DNA of 64,000 nucleotides from Galbibacter sp048266365 (GTDB taxonomy: Bacteria; Bacteroidota; Bacteroidia; Flavobacteriales; Flavobacteriaceae), in assembly GCF_048266365.1 (NCBI RefSeq), contig NZ_JBLWZP010000010.1, forward strand, positions 65,452 to 129,451, written 5' to 3'. The notes under the pieces are model-generated. The model worked only from the letters and a program-made list of their open reading frames with translations, was not told the origin of the DNA and did no database searches. Positions 55,992 to 63,106 of the stretch are shown here, piece after piece (within the stretch, counting starts at the first letter, position 1; every line of letters begins with the position of its first letter). A program made the position numbers and the translations under genes.

Positions 55992-56017
55992 AGAATATCA
56001 TTTTTACTATATATCAA

Positions 56018-56050
56018 TCATTTCCACTTCAATTTTTGTAGCCACACAAA
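56018..56050 (-). pseudogene. Scar 1 of a P1B ATPase C-terminus
   Basis: The minus-strand frame ends VWLQKLKWK then stop, against VRLQKMNWK then stop in the intact ATPase. Bases around the stop are also alike (TTTCCA and flanks). It sits just upstream of small gene A, exactly where the intact ATPase sits relative to small gene B. The match is short, so it is less certain than the other scar. Confidence 0.5.
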
Positions 56051-56080
56051 CCACTTGGAATATTATATCCTCTTAATTCA

Positions 56081-56248
56081 TTAATGCTTATGAATATGTC
56101 CTTTGAGCACAAAAAAGTAAAGCAGAAATGCGGCTATTACCATAAGGATTATCATAAGAATACCCTTCACTTTATCTCTTTTTGTGATGTCGGTATTCGA
56201 TGATTTCCGATTTTTTTTCTTTCTTCTATTTCTTCTATTTTGAGACAT
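56081..56248 (-). CDS. Small single-helix membrane protein B (55 residues)
   Basis: The 55-residue protein starts MSQNRRNRRKKKNRK, has one membrane helix (GILMIILMVIAAFLLYFFV) and ends in a His-rich tail (KGHIHKH). It is 9 bases downstream of the ATPase stop, so it is cotranscribed with it. The His tail suggests metal contact on the periplasmic side, for example a partner of the ATPase or an efflux system; this is inference. Confidence 0.75.
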   Translation of the reverse strand: MSQNRRNRRKKKNRKSSNTDITKRDKVKGILMIILMVIAAFLLYFFVLKGHIHKH

Positions 56249-56257
56249 TCTTTTATA

Positions 56258-58219
56258 CTATTTCCAATTCATCTTCTGCAATCTAACCGCATTTAAAATT
56301 GCCAACAAAGCCACACCAACGTCTGCAAAAACAGCTTCCCACATTGTGGCCAGACCGCCTGCACCCAATACAAGTACCACAGCTTTTACTCCAAAAGCAA
56401 GCGCAATATTTTGATATACAATACGTCTGGTCGAACGACCAATTTTAATAGCTTTTGCAATTTTGCTCGGTTGGTCTGTTTGGATAATGACATCTGCGGT
56501 CTCTATCGCCACATCGCTGCCCAAACCACCCATTGCAATGCCAACATCGCTCACTGCCAAAACCGGTGCATCGTTGATGCCATCGCCTATAAAGGCTACT
56601 TTAGTATTAAATTGTTTTTTCAAATGCTCAACTTCGTTGAGCTTATCTTCTGGCAACAATCCGCCTTTTGCCCAATCAACGCCCATTTCTTTTGCCACTT
56701 GTTGGGTTATGGAATCCTTGTCTCCAGAAAGCATTATAATTTTGGAAATACCGGATTCTCTAATTTGTTTGATGGCTTCGTGGGCATCTTTTTTCAATTC
56801 GTCTGCAATGATGACATAGCCAGCGAATTTGCTTTCAATGGAAACCATCACAATGGATTCTACAATGTTGTCGGTTTCAGATGGAACTTCGATATTATTT
56901 GAAGTCATCAATGGTTTATTCCCAACTAAAACAGTTTTGCCATTGACCGTTCCCTTTAATCCTTTTCCTGCAACTTCAGTTACTTTGGTTGCCTGAAAAT
57001 CTTCGCCATCAGCTTTGTATTCCATTATGGCCTTGGCAATGGGATGTGTTGATTGTTCTTCCATCGCCATCAGGTATTTCATCATTTCGGCTTCGCTCAA
57101 TGACCCATTATTTACGACGACATTTTTAATTTTGAAAACACCTTTGGTCACAGTTCCGGTTTTGTCCATTACAACCGTGGTTACTTTTGTCATTTCGTCC
57201 AAAAAGGATGCGCCCTTAAAGAGAATACCATTTTTGGATGCTGCTCCCAATCCACCAAAATAGCCCAACGGAATAGAGATTACCAAAGCACACGGGCAGG
57301 AAATGACCAAGAATATCAATGCCCTGTATAACCAATCACTAAACACGTATTCATCCACAAAAAAGTAAGGTAAAAATGTTAACCCAATCGCCAAGAACAC
57401 AACAATAGGCGTATAAATTCTTGCAAATTTTCTAATAAACAATTCTGTTTTCGATTTACGTGCCGTGGCATTCTGAACCATTTCGAGGATTCGTGCAATA
57501 GAACTGTCCTTAAATTCTTTGGTGGTTTCTATTTCAATTACACCGTCCAAATTTATGCTTCCTGCAAATACTTTTTCTCCCTTTGCAATGGTATCGGGTT
57601 TACTTTCGCCCGTTAAAGCCGCTGTATTGAACGAGCCTTTTTCAGAAAGTAAAATACCATCCAAAGGGATTTTTTCGCCCACACGAACTTGTACTTTTTC
57701 GCCAATGGCAACGGTTTCGGGATTTACAGAAACATAATTTTTGTTCCTATAGACCAAGGCTTCATTAGGTCGTACATCCAGTAATGCCTTGATGCTTCCC
57801 TTGGCTTTTTTAACCGCGGCACTTTGGAACAATTCGCCCACGGCATAAAATAGCATCACGGCAACACCTTCAGGATATTCGCCAATGGCGAATGCCCCTA
57901 TTGTGGCAATTGACATCAAAAGAAATTCCGTAAAGAAATCTCCTTTTTTAATACTTTCCCAGCCTTCAATTATAACTGGAAATCCAACAGGAATATAGGC
58001 CATAACATACCAAACAATCCGTATCCATTCGGAAAAATGCGGGAAAATCTCCAGATAATCAACGATAATTCCAGTTATCAGCATTACAAAGCTGAATGTA
58101 GCGGGCAAATAAATTTTAAAAGTACTTGCGTTGTCATTACTGTTTTGGCTACCATCATTGCCAATGCAACAATTTTCGCTGTCATTTATATGCTGTGAAT
58201 TTTGCTTTTTCTTTTTCAT
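56258..58219 (-). CDS. P1B-2 type heavy-metal P-type ATPase (Zn2+/Cd2+/Pb2+ efflux)
   Basis: The 653-residue pump exports divalent soft metals. Motifs: SCPCALVIS (transport site), the phosphorylated Asp in DKTGTVTKG near 351, the P1B HP in STHPIAKAI, and GDGINDAPVLAVSDVGIAMG. The final helices carry N-x7-K (NIALAFGVK) and DVG (FADVGVALLA), the P1B-2 signature. It has no N-terminal HMA domain; instead the first about 35 residues are Lys/Asn-rich with a CC pair. Four N-terminal and two C-terminal helices fit the family. It is followed directly by small membrane protein B. Confidence 0.94.
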   Translation of the reverse strand: MKKKKQNSQHINDSENCCIGNDGSQNSNDNASTFKIYLPATFSFVMLITGIIVDYLEIFPHFSEWIRIVWYVMAYIPVGFPVIIEGWESIKKGDFFTEFLLMSIATIGAFAIGEYPEGVAVMLFYAVGELFQSAAVKKAKGSIKALLDVRPNEALVYRNKNYVSVNPETVAIGEKVQVRVGEKIPLDGILLSEKGSFNTAALTGESKPDTIAKGEKVFAGSINLDGVIEIETTKEFKDSSIARILEMVQNATARKSKTELFIRKFARIYTPIVVFLAIGLTFLPYFFVDEYVFSDWLYRALIFLVISCPCALVISIPLGYFGGLGAASKNGILFKGASFLDEMTKVTTVVMDKTGTVTKGVFKIKNVVVNNGSLSEAEMMKYLMAMEEQSTHPIAKAIMEYKADGEDFQATKVTEVAGKGLKGTVNGKTVLVGNKPLMTSNNIEVPSETDNIVESIVMVSIESKFAGYVIIADELKKDAHEAIKQIRESGISKIIMLSGDKDSITQQVAKEMGVDWAKGGLLPEDKLNEVEHLKKQFNTKVAFIGDGINDAPVLAVSDVGIAMGGLGSDVAIETADVIIQTDQPSKIAKAIKIGRSTRRIVYQNIALAFGVKAVVLVLGAGGLATMWEAVFADVGVALLAILNAVRLQKMNWK

Positions 58220-58252
58220 TTATTGAAATTATAATTTTATTTAAATTCGCAG

Positions 58253-58365
58253 TTATTCCAATCTCAACACCAATTGCTCAAACTGCACCTCTATGGTATC
58301 ATCGATACCCTCTATTAAGGAATCCAAACCAGTATTTGGAACCAAAACCTGCCCTCTGGCACTTA
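58253..58365 (-). pseudogene. Out-of-frame C-terminal tail of the periplasmic protein upstream
   Basis: Just past the stop of the gene at 58366 the neighbouring frame reads SCLISARGQVLVPNTGLD, then SLIEGIDDTIEVQFEQLVLR and ends at 58253. This looks coding and has no start codon of its own. Adding one base to the whole 58253-58803 stretch gives 184 codons, consistent with a single-base deletion near the CCC run around 58403-58408. It is probably the displaced tail of that gene. Confidence 0.6.
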
Positions 58366-58803
58366 TTAAACAAGAAGTAGTTGTGCCTTGGTCAAAATGG
58401 GTAGGGTAGTTTTAAAAACTGATTTATAGGTTTTGTCTTTGTACGTAACCGTTACCAACCAATTAAAAGTAATTGGGTCGTGCCGTTTTGTTAAAAAATC
58501 TTCAGATGGAATAGTCCCTGTAAAGCGCAGCATAAGAGGTTCTTCTTCCTCTTGTAAAACGGAATTGATTTCTGGAATATCCGTAGATAAGGTTTTTAGG
58601 TCAAGTACACCATTAACCACTTTGGAATCATAATCAAGATATAAGGCCAATTTATGGCTTTCTGCCTTGATGGGTTTCTCATCAACCAAAGTCATCATCA
58701 TAATATGACCTTCTTCAGTGGTATAAACTTTTTGGGCGTTTACCTTATAATAACTAACCAACAGGATTATTAAAAAACAATGTTTAACATTCATAATATC
58801 CAT
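58366..58803 (-). CDS. Periplasmic hypothetical protein, probably C-terminally frameshifted
   Basis: This 145-residue protein has a signal peptide (CFLIILLVSYYKVNAQ) and a predicted beta-rich secreted domain (TTEEGHIMMMTLVDEKPIKA, LALYLDYDSKVVNGVLDLKT). The end TLPILTKAQLLLV looks abrupt, and a coding tail continues in the next frame. I recognise no family. Its place between metal-efflux genes suggests a metal-stress role, by position only. Confidence 0.7.
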   Translation of the reverse strand: MDIMNVKHCFLIILLVSYYKVNAQKVYTTEEGHIMMMTLVDEKPIKAESHKLALYLDYDSKVVNGVLDLKTLSTDIPEINSVLQEEEEPLMLRFTGTIPSEDFLTKRHDPITFNWLVTVTYKDKTYKSVFKTTLPILTKAQLLLV

Positions 58804-58820
58804 CTTTAATTGTATAATTA

Positions 58821-58892
58821 AAAAAAGCAGCTTCTACTTTTGCTTTTAATGCTATTAATCTTTTTGCTTTAAAAAAGCATCATAAAAGCTGC
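58821..58892 (-). terminator. Terminator upstream of the periplasmic gene
   Basis: AGCAGCTT and AAGCTGC-type arms (GCAGCTT at 58827-58833 with AAGCTGC at 58886-58892) enclose a large loop. On the minus strand the stem is followed by a run of seven T. It would end the unit containing the genes at 58964 and 59256. Confidence 0.6.
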
Positions 58893-58963
58893 CTGCTATT
58901 AATTAAGTTTTCACTTAACTAATTTAAATAAGAAATTTCGCTCTTTCCTATAACGATTTACCG

Positions 58964-59230
58964 CTACTTGTTATCTGTATCCTTTTCTCTTTTACCGAAA
59001 TAATAAATCAGCGCAACACTTGCGCCTAATAAACCAAACAGCGTGTTCTCAAAAATTTGATTCCCATTGATATTTAAAATTTCAATGAAATTATTTATTA
59101 AATATTGCCACCAATTAATTTCATAATTCTGGCTGCTAAACGTGAAAATTGTTATCCCAAAAGGTTGAAGGATAAAAACACCTACTGCAAACCCAATTAA
59201 AATGGTAATAAGAATGTTTTTTTTATTCAT
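58964..59230 (-). CDS. Two-helix membrane protein of unknown function
   Basis: The protein has about 88 residues from MNKKNILITIL; an ATG 39 bases upstream gives a basic, poorly matching extension. One helix is near the start (ILITILIGFAVGVFILQPFG) and another near the end (ENTLFGLLGASVALIYYFG), with a Trp-rich loop between. No family is recognised. It lies 26 bases downstream of the SpoIIAA-like gene. Confidence 0.6.
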   Translation of the reverse strand: MNKKNILITILIGFAVGVFILQPFGITIFTFSSQNYEINWWQYLINNFIEILNINGNQIFENTLFGLLGASVALIYYFGKREKDTDNK

Positions 59231-59255
59231 CGTTTGTCTTTTACGGTTATAAACT

Positions 59256-59615
59256 TTACTGGCTTTCAATCCAACTTTTGGCCTCTTCCTTTTGGTCTAA
59301 ATTGAAATACTTAATATCGGCGTTGGTAAAAGGTTTCATAAATTGGGTTATCCAATTCTGCCATTTTTTATCTCCTACCATTGCTATTTTTTCATAGTCC
59401 GTGGCGTGGGCTGTATCCATTTTCAGGTCTTCCCATAAACCAGGTAAATCCCAACCCGTAAAGTTGACCATCTCAAAATACCAACGGACTTTCATTCCCT
59501 TGTCCAGTATGGCGTGGATAAGTGGATGGATTTTTTCTATATCTTCATTTCTCAATTTCCCCGAAGCTTTTGTTGCAACAATATTTTTTTCTTTTAATTC
59601 GATTATCTGTAACAT
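59256..59615 (-). CDS. SpoIIAA-like (STAS-type) protein
   Basis: This 119-residue cytosolic protein matches the SpoIIAA-like family (PF11964): an N-terminal strand/helix pair (NIVATKASGKLRNEDIEKI), WYFEMVNFTGWDLPGLWEDLK in the middle and a C-terminal KIAMVGDKKWQNWITQFMKPF segment. Such proteins are common in stress and metal islands; the biochemical role is unknown. Confidence 0.82.
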   Translation of the reverse strand: MLQIIELKEKNIVATKASGKLRNEDIEKIHPLIHAILDKGMKVRWYFEMVNFTGWDLPGLWEDLKMDTAHATDYEKIAMVGDKKWQNWITQFMKPFTNADIKYFNLDQKEEAKSWIESQ

Positions 59616-59638
59616 TTTATATAGTTTTTAAATAATAA

Positions 59639-59815
59639 TTATCCTTCTAAATCATAAAACCATTCTTCTGCTCTTGTAATGCCTTCTTGTATGGCTTCTT
59701 TTTCTGAAATTTCTTTTTCTTGCACAAGTGTTTTGGCAATTTCAAGCGCTTTTTCACGAACCGTAGGATTAAGTTTATCGAGTTCAGTTTTAAAATCTTC
59801 AAACATCCAGTCCAT
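59639..59815 (-). CDS. Small helical protein, family member 1 (58 residues)
   Basis: The 58-residue acidic helical protein starts MDWMFEDFKTELDKLNPTVR and contains EKEAIQEGITRAEEWFYDLE. Its C-terminal two-helix part resembles the protein at 61161 (EALERGIVKAEM). Both flank the broken permease gene. It is 9 bases downstream of the permease stop. No function is known. Confidence 0.65.
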   Translation of the reverse strand: MDWMFEDFKTELDKLNPTVREKALEIAKTLVQEKEISEKEAIQEGITRAEEWFYDLEG

Positions 59816-59824
59816 AGCAAATAA

Positions 59825-61142
59825 TTAATGGTTAAACAATTCCTTTTCTTTTTCAGGGTCTATTTCATTTTTTGACTTTTTGTCTAAAAAATAATCCAAG
59901 ATAATGCCCACTACAATAGCTCCCACAAATGCTGCATATACTTGCCACTCATATTGAATTACCAAAGACAAGCTAATGAGTATCGCCAAAATGGGTAAAA
60001 TCGGCACTCGTCCTATAGCCAAAGGAACTTTAAATGGTCGTTCTTGCTCTGGTGCTTTAAACCGAAGCACGATAAGTGCGACATTTACGGCTACAAACAC
60101 AAGCAGTGCGCCTAAAGAAGACATACCCGCTACAATTTTAATATCGCCCAATAGCAAAAAACAAGCGACCGCAGCCATAACCACAAATGTGGTTACCCAA
60201 GGTACTTTTTGTGCATTTACTTTAGTCATAAATTTTGGAAGTTCGCCTACGCTTGCCATTCCGAACAACAACCTACTTATGGAAATAATACCGCTAAAAG
60301 CAGCATTGGCCGTGGCAAAGAGAGCGGCAACTGCCAAAACAATCGGCAGCCAATCATTAAGGTTGGATGCCGCCAAAGACAATGGCGAATCTACCTTTGA
60401 AATAGCTAAAGGGTCAGCAATGTTGAGTACAGTAAATGAGATAAGCAAATAGAAGATGGTGGTAATTACCATTGTCAATAAAAAGGCACGAGGAATCGTC
60501 TTTCCTGGATTTTTAACCTCTGAACCTAACGATGCCATATGCTCAAAAACCTGTATAGACAAAAAACAAAGTCGCCGTGGCCGCAAGTGTCCCAGAGAAT
60601 GAGTTGATTTGAAAAATTTCAGCTTTTGGCAAGCCTGTTTCTTTAAGGCCTATAAAGATAAGAATGAGCAAACCCAACAATTGGATACTGACCATTATAA
60701 TATTAGCAGTAGATGATTTCTTTATACCTGTAATACTTATCAAAGCAAGCAATAACAATACACCATAGCTTATCAATAATCCCGGTACTTCAAAAAACGT
60801 ATTGAAATACCCCGAAAAGGCAAGTAACACGGCTGCAATGGTGGCCGAACTATGAAACGCAATCGTCCAACCCGTGAGAAAAGACGGAATATCAATTTTT
60901 GGAAATGCCTTGCGTACAAAAATAAATTCCGCACCAGCATTGGGGTAGGTAGAGGACAATTCTGCATACGACATTGCAGAGACACTGGCCGCAATTGCTG
61001 CAAAAATGAAACTCAACCAAAGGTCTGTGCCCGCTTGTCCAGCAGCTGCACCGATTACGGTATAGATTCCTGCACCCACAATAGTACCCACACCATAAAA
61101 AGTGAGTCGAAGGGTACCTAATGATTTTTTTAATTCTGCCAT
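59825..61142 (-). pseudogene. APC-family amino acid permease with a one-base frameshift
   Basis: The first frame (61142 to 60543) encodes 199 residues: MAELKKSLGTLRLTFYGVGT, then GAGIYTVIGAAAGQAG and membrane helices, ending LFFVYTGF and TGA. The next frame resumes with FEHMASLGSEVKNPGKTIPR and runs to 59825. The shift falls at a five-base A-run on the plus strand (60545-60549); with one base fewer the whole is 438 codons, a normal APC transporter. The protein would import amino acids, or exchange amino acids for amines. It is a pseudogene unless the extra base is a sequencing error. Confidence 0.87.
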
Positions 61143-61160
61143 AATACTATTAGTAATTTA

Positions 61161-61346
61161 TTATCCATTTTTATCTAAATTTCTTTTTTCCATCTCTGCC
61201 TTTACGATTCCACGCTCTAAAGCTTCATCTTTTGAGCATTTTTTATCCACGTATAAATCCCTTGCATATTTTAATGCTACTGCTCTAATATTTTCATCCA
61301 GCACATTAAGTCTCTCCTGATAATCCTTAAATAAATCCTCCTTCAT
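61161..61346 (-). CDS. Small helical protein, family member 2 (61 residues)
   Basis: The 61-residue charged helical protein starts MKEDLFKDYQERLNVLDENI and has KDEALERGIVKAEMEKRNLD. The second half resembles the 58-residue protein at 59639. It lies between the truncated exchanger (4 bases upstream) and the broken permease (18 bases downstream). No function is known. Confidence 0.65.
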   Translation of the reverse strand: MKEDLFKDYQERLNVLDENIRAVALKYARDLYVDKKCSKDEALERGIVKAEMEKRNLDKNG

Positions 61347-61349
61347 TTT

Positions 61350-61547
61350 TTAAAATAGTTTTATAACAAAAAACACCATAGCCACTTCAGGGCTCGCATT
61401 TACAAGAGCGAGGAATGCAACCCCTGCCGAAGCGGTAAGCCCCCATTGTTTACGCAGCATCTTTAAAGGTGTCAACAGTTTGTCCGCACCCCAATGTGCC
61501 GCCCAAGCTGCCAATCCTAATACTACTACCCAAAGCCAAATATTCAT
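61350..61547 (-). pseudogene. N-terminal fragment of a Na+/Ca2+-exchanger-like antiporter
   Basis: These 65 residues (MNIWLWVVVLGLAAWAAHWG, then ADKLLTPLKMLRKQWGLTAS) contain an alpha-repeat-like AGVAFLALVNASPEVAMVFF motif of the CaCA exchanger family, then stop at once with VIKLF. A full exchanger is about 300 residues or more, so nearly all of it, including the second repeat, is missing. The fragment ends 3 bases before the next gene, so a deletion joined them. Confidence 0.65.
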
Positions 61548-61592
61548 TTTTATTATTGATTTATTTTTTTCTATTTCAAGGTTTACTTAAAG

Positions 61593-62384
61593 CTACTTCG
61601 ACAATTTTAAAATTCTTATTGCACCACGCATCACAAACGTGAAAACGATGCCGCCAATTACTAAATCGGGCCATTTACTATTCAGAAAATAAACCAGTAT
61701 CCCTGCTGCTATAACACCACCGTTAACAATGATATCATTGGACGTAAAAATGGCACTTGCCTGCATATGGGCTTCTTTGCTCTTGGTTTTGTTGATAAGC
61801 CAGAGCGATATCAAATTACCTACCAATGCGAAAATCGAAACGATAATCATCCATTGGAACAAAGGTGTTTCGGTATCGCTGAAAAACCTTCGCAAAACCT
61901 CTACAAACCCAAGTGTTGCCAATGCCATCTGAAAGTATCCGCTGAATTTTGCGACCTTCTTTTTTCTGGAAATGGCACCGCCTACCGCGAATAGGCTTAG
62001 CGCATATACGATGGAATCTGCCAGCATATCCAACGAATCTGCTATAAGTCCCATTGAGCCAGATATCCAACCAGTGGTCATTTCGATAACGAAAAAGCCA
62101 AAGTTGATGCCCAAGACCCACCAAAGGATTCTTTTTTGTTTGGATTGGTCTTCCATTACGGGTGGTTCGGCTTCTGTGGTTCCCTCAAAGGAATCCCCAA
62201 GTTTTAAGCTCGCTATAGACATTTGTATCGCCTTGATATCGTCCACGTGATATACTTCCAATTTTCTGTTGGGAATATCAAAGTCCAAATATTTTACTTC
62301 GGCATAAGACTCCAACTTCATCCGAATCATCTGCTCTTCTGAAGGGCAGTCCATTTTACTGATTTTAAAAGTGCTCTTGTTCAT
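61593..62384 (-). CDS. CDF-type cation transporter with N-terminal HMA-like domain
   Basis: The 263-residue protein has an N-terminal ferredoxin-like region (about 1-70) with ISKMDCPSEEQMIRMKLE. This recalls the MDCxxC heavy-metal motif, but the second Cys is missing. Six helices follow. The transport residues are in IADSLDMLADSI and FTSNDIIVNGG; the D/D and ND arrangement suits divalent metal efflux. It shares an ATGA overlap with the upstream gene and belongs to the unit led by the Fur gene. Confidence 0.85.
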   Translation of the reverse strand: MNKSTFKISKMDCPSEEQMIRMKLESYAEVKYLDFDIPNRKLEVYHVDDIKAIQMSIASLKLGDSFEGTTEAEPPVMEDQSKQKRILWWVLGINFGFFVIEMTTGWISGSMGLIADSLDMLADSIVYALSLFAVGGAISRKKKVAKFSGYFQMALATLGFVEVLRRFFSDTETPLFQWMIIVSIFALVGNLISLWLINKTKSKEAHMQASAIFTSNDIIVNGGVIAAGILVYFLNSKWPDLVIGGIVFTFVMRGAIRILKLSK

Positions 62385-62629
62385 TTATATACTACTGAAT
62401 TAATTGTCCTCAAGTGCTTCATTTGTTTATGCGACTCTATATACCTTTCCAAGAGTGACTTCAGGTTATCCAAATAGTCCACGAACGAGTTGACCGAAAT
62501 CTCGGGTGTTTCGCAATCAGGAATGGTAATAGGGTTTTCATCGAGATATTGGTATAGTTCAGGATAGTCCTGTTCAATTCTCAAAGTTAATTCGTTAATT
62601 TCCTTGGTCAATTGCTGAAGCTTTTTCAT
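62381..62629 (-). CDS. Coiled-coil protein of unknown function in the metal operon
   Basis: The protein has about 82 residues from MKKLQQLTKEI. It is almost all helical with two likely coiled coils (KKLQQLTKEINELTLRIEQD and DYLDNLKSLLERYIESH). The stop overlaps the CDF start (ATGA), and the gene starts 2 bases after the Fur gene ends, so it is part of a tight fur-hyp-CDF operon. Confidence 0.65.
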   Translation of the reverse strand: MKKLQQLTKEINELTLRIEQDYPELYQYLDENPITIPDCETPEISVNSFVDYLDNLKSLLERYIESHKQMKHLRTINSVVYK

Positions 62630-62631
62630 CC

Positions 62632-63069
62632 TTATTGTTTTTTCCTGCATTTTTCACATATTCCTTTCAAAACCAAGTTCACATCGTTCACTTCATAATC
62701 ATCTGGCAAGCTATCTTCCGATATTTTATTTGGTAAACAGATTGTTTTCCTACAAACGGTACAATGAAAGTGCATATGTAAATCTGTACCGTATTTACCT
62801 TTGGCATTTTCATCAGAAATCGCATATTTTGACACCCCGACACCATCATTAATCTGATGAATCAACCCTTTATCCTCAAAAATCTTTAGATTGCGATAAA
62901 AGGTCGTTCTGTTGGCTGTTTTATTGGTTTCGCTCTTTTGAACAAAGGCTTTTTTTAAATCGGAAAAGGACACTGCACTTTGTTTCCTTTTCAGGAACTT
63001 GTATATCTTCGACCTCATTTGAGTAGGGCGAATACCGTGATATGATAATATTTTTTCCGTTTTGGTCAT
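62632..63069 (-). CDS. Fur-family metalloregulator
   Basis: The 145-residue repressor has a winged-helix DNA-binding half (about 1-80, GIRPTQMRSKIYKFL; TTFYRNLKIFEDKGLI) and a dimerisation/metal half with LHMHFHCTVCRK and a C-terminal CEKC. The two CxxC pairs form the structural Zn site, as in Zur/Fur. It probably controls the neighbouring efflux genes; metal (Zn, Fe or Mn) not determined. It is 37 bases downstream of the P1B-4 ATPase gene on the same strand. Confidence 0.9.
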   Translation of the reverse strand: MTKTEKILSYHGIRPTQMRSKIYKFLKRKQSAVSFSDLKKAFVQKSETNKTANRTTFYRNLKIFEDKGLIHQINDGVGVSKYAISDENAKGKYGTDLHMHFHCTVCRKTICLPNKISEDSLPDDYEVNDVNLVLKGICEKCRKKQ

Positions 63070-63106
63070 TTTAACCTTGATTCAAAAGCAACCCTTTTTA
63101 TTAAAT

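Noticed and set aside
61350..61547. Complete small two-helix membrane protein
   Set aside because: The alpha-repeat motif and abrupt end at the next gene fit a truncated exchanger better.
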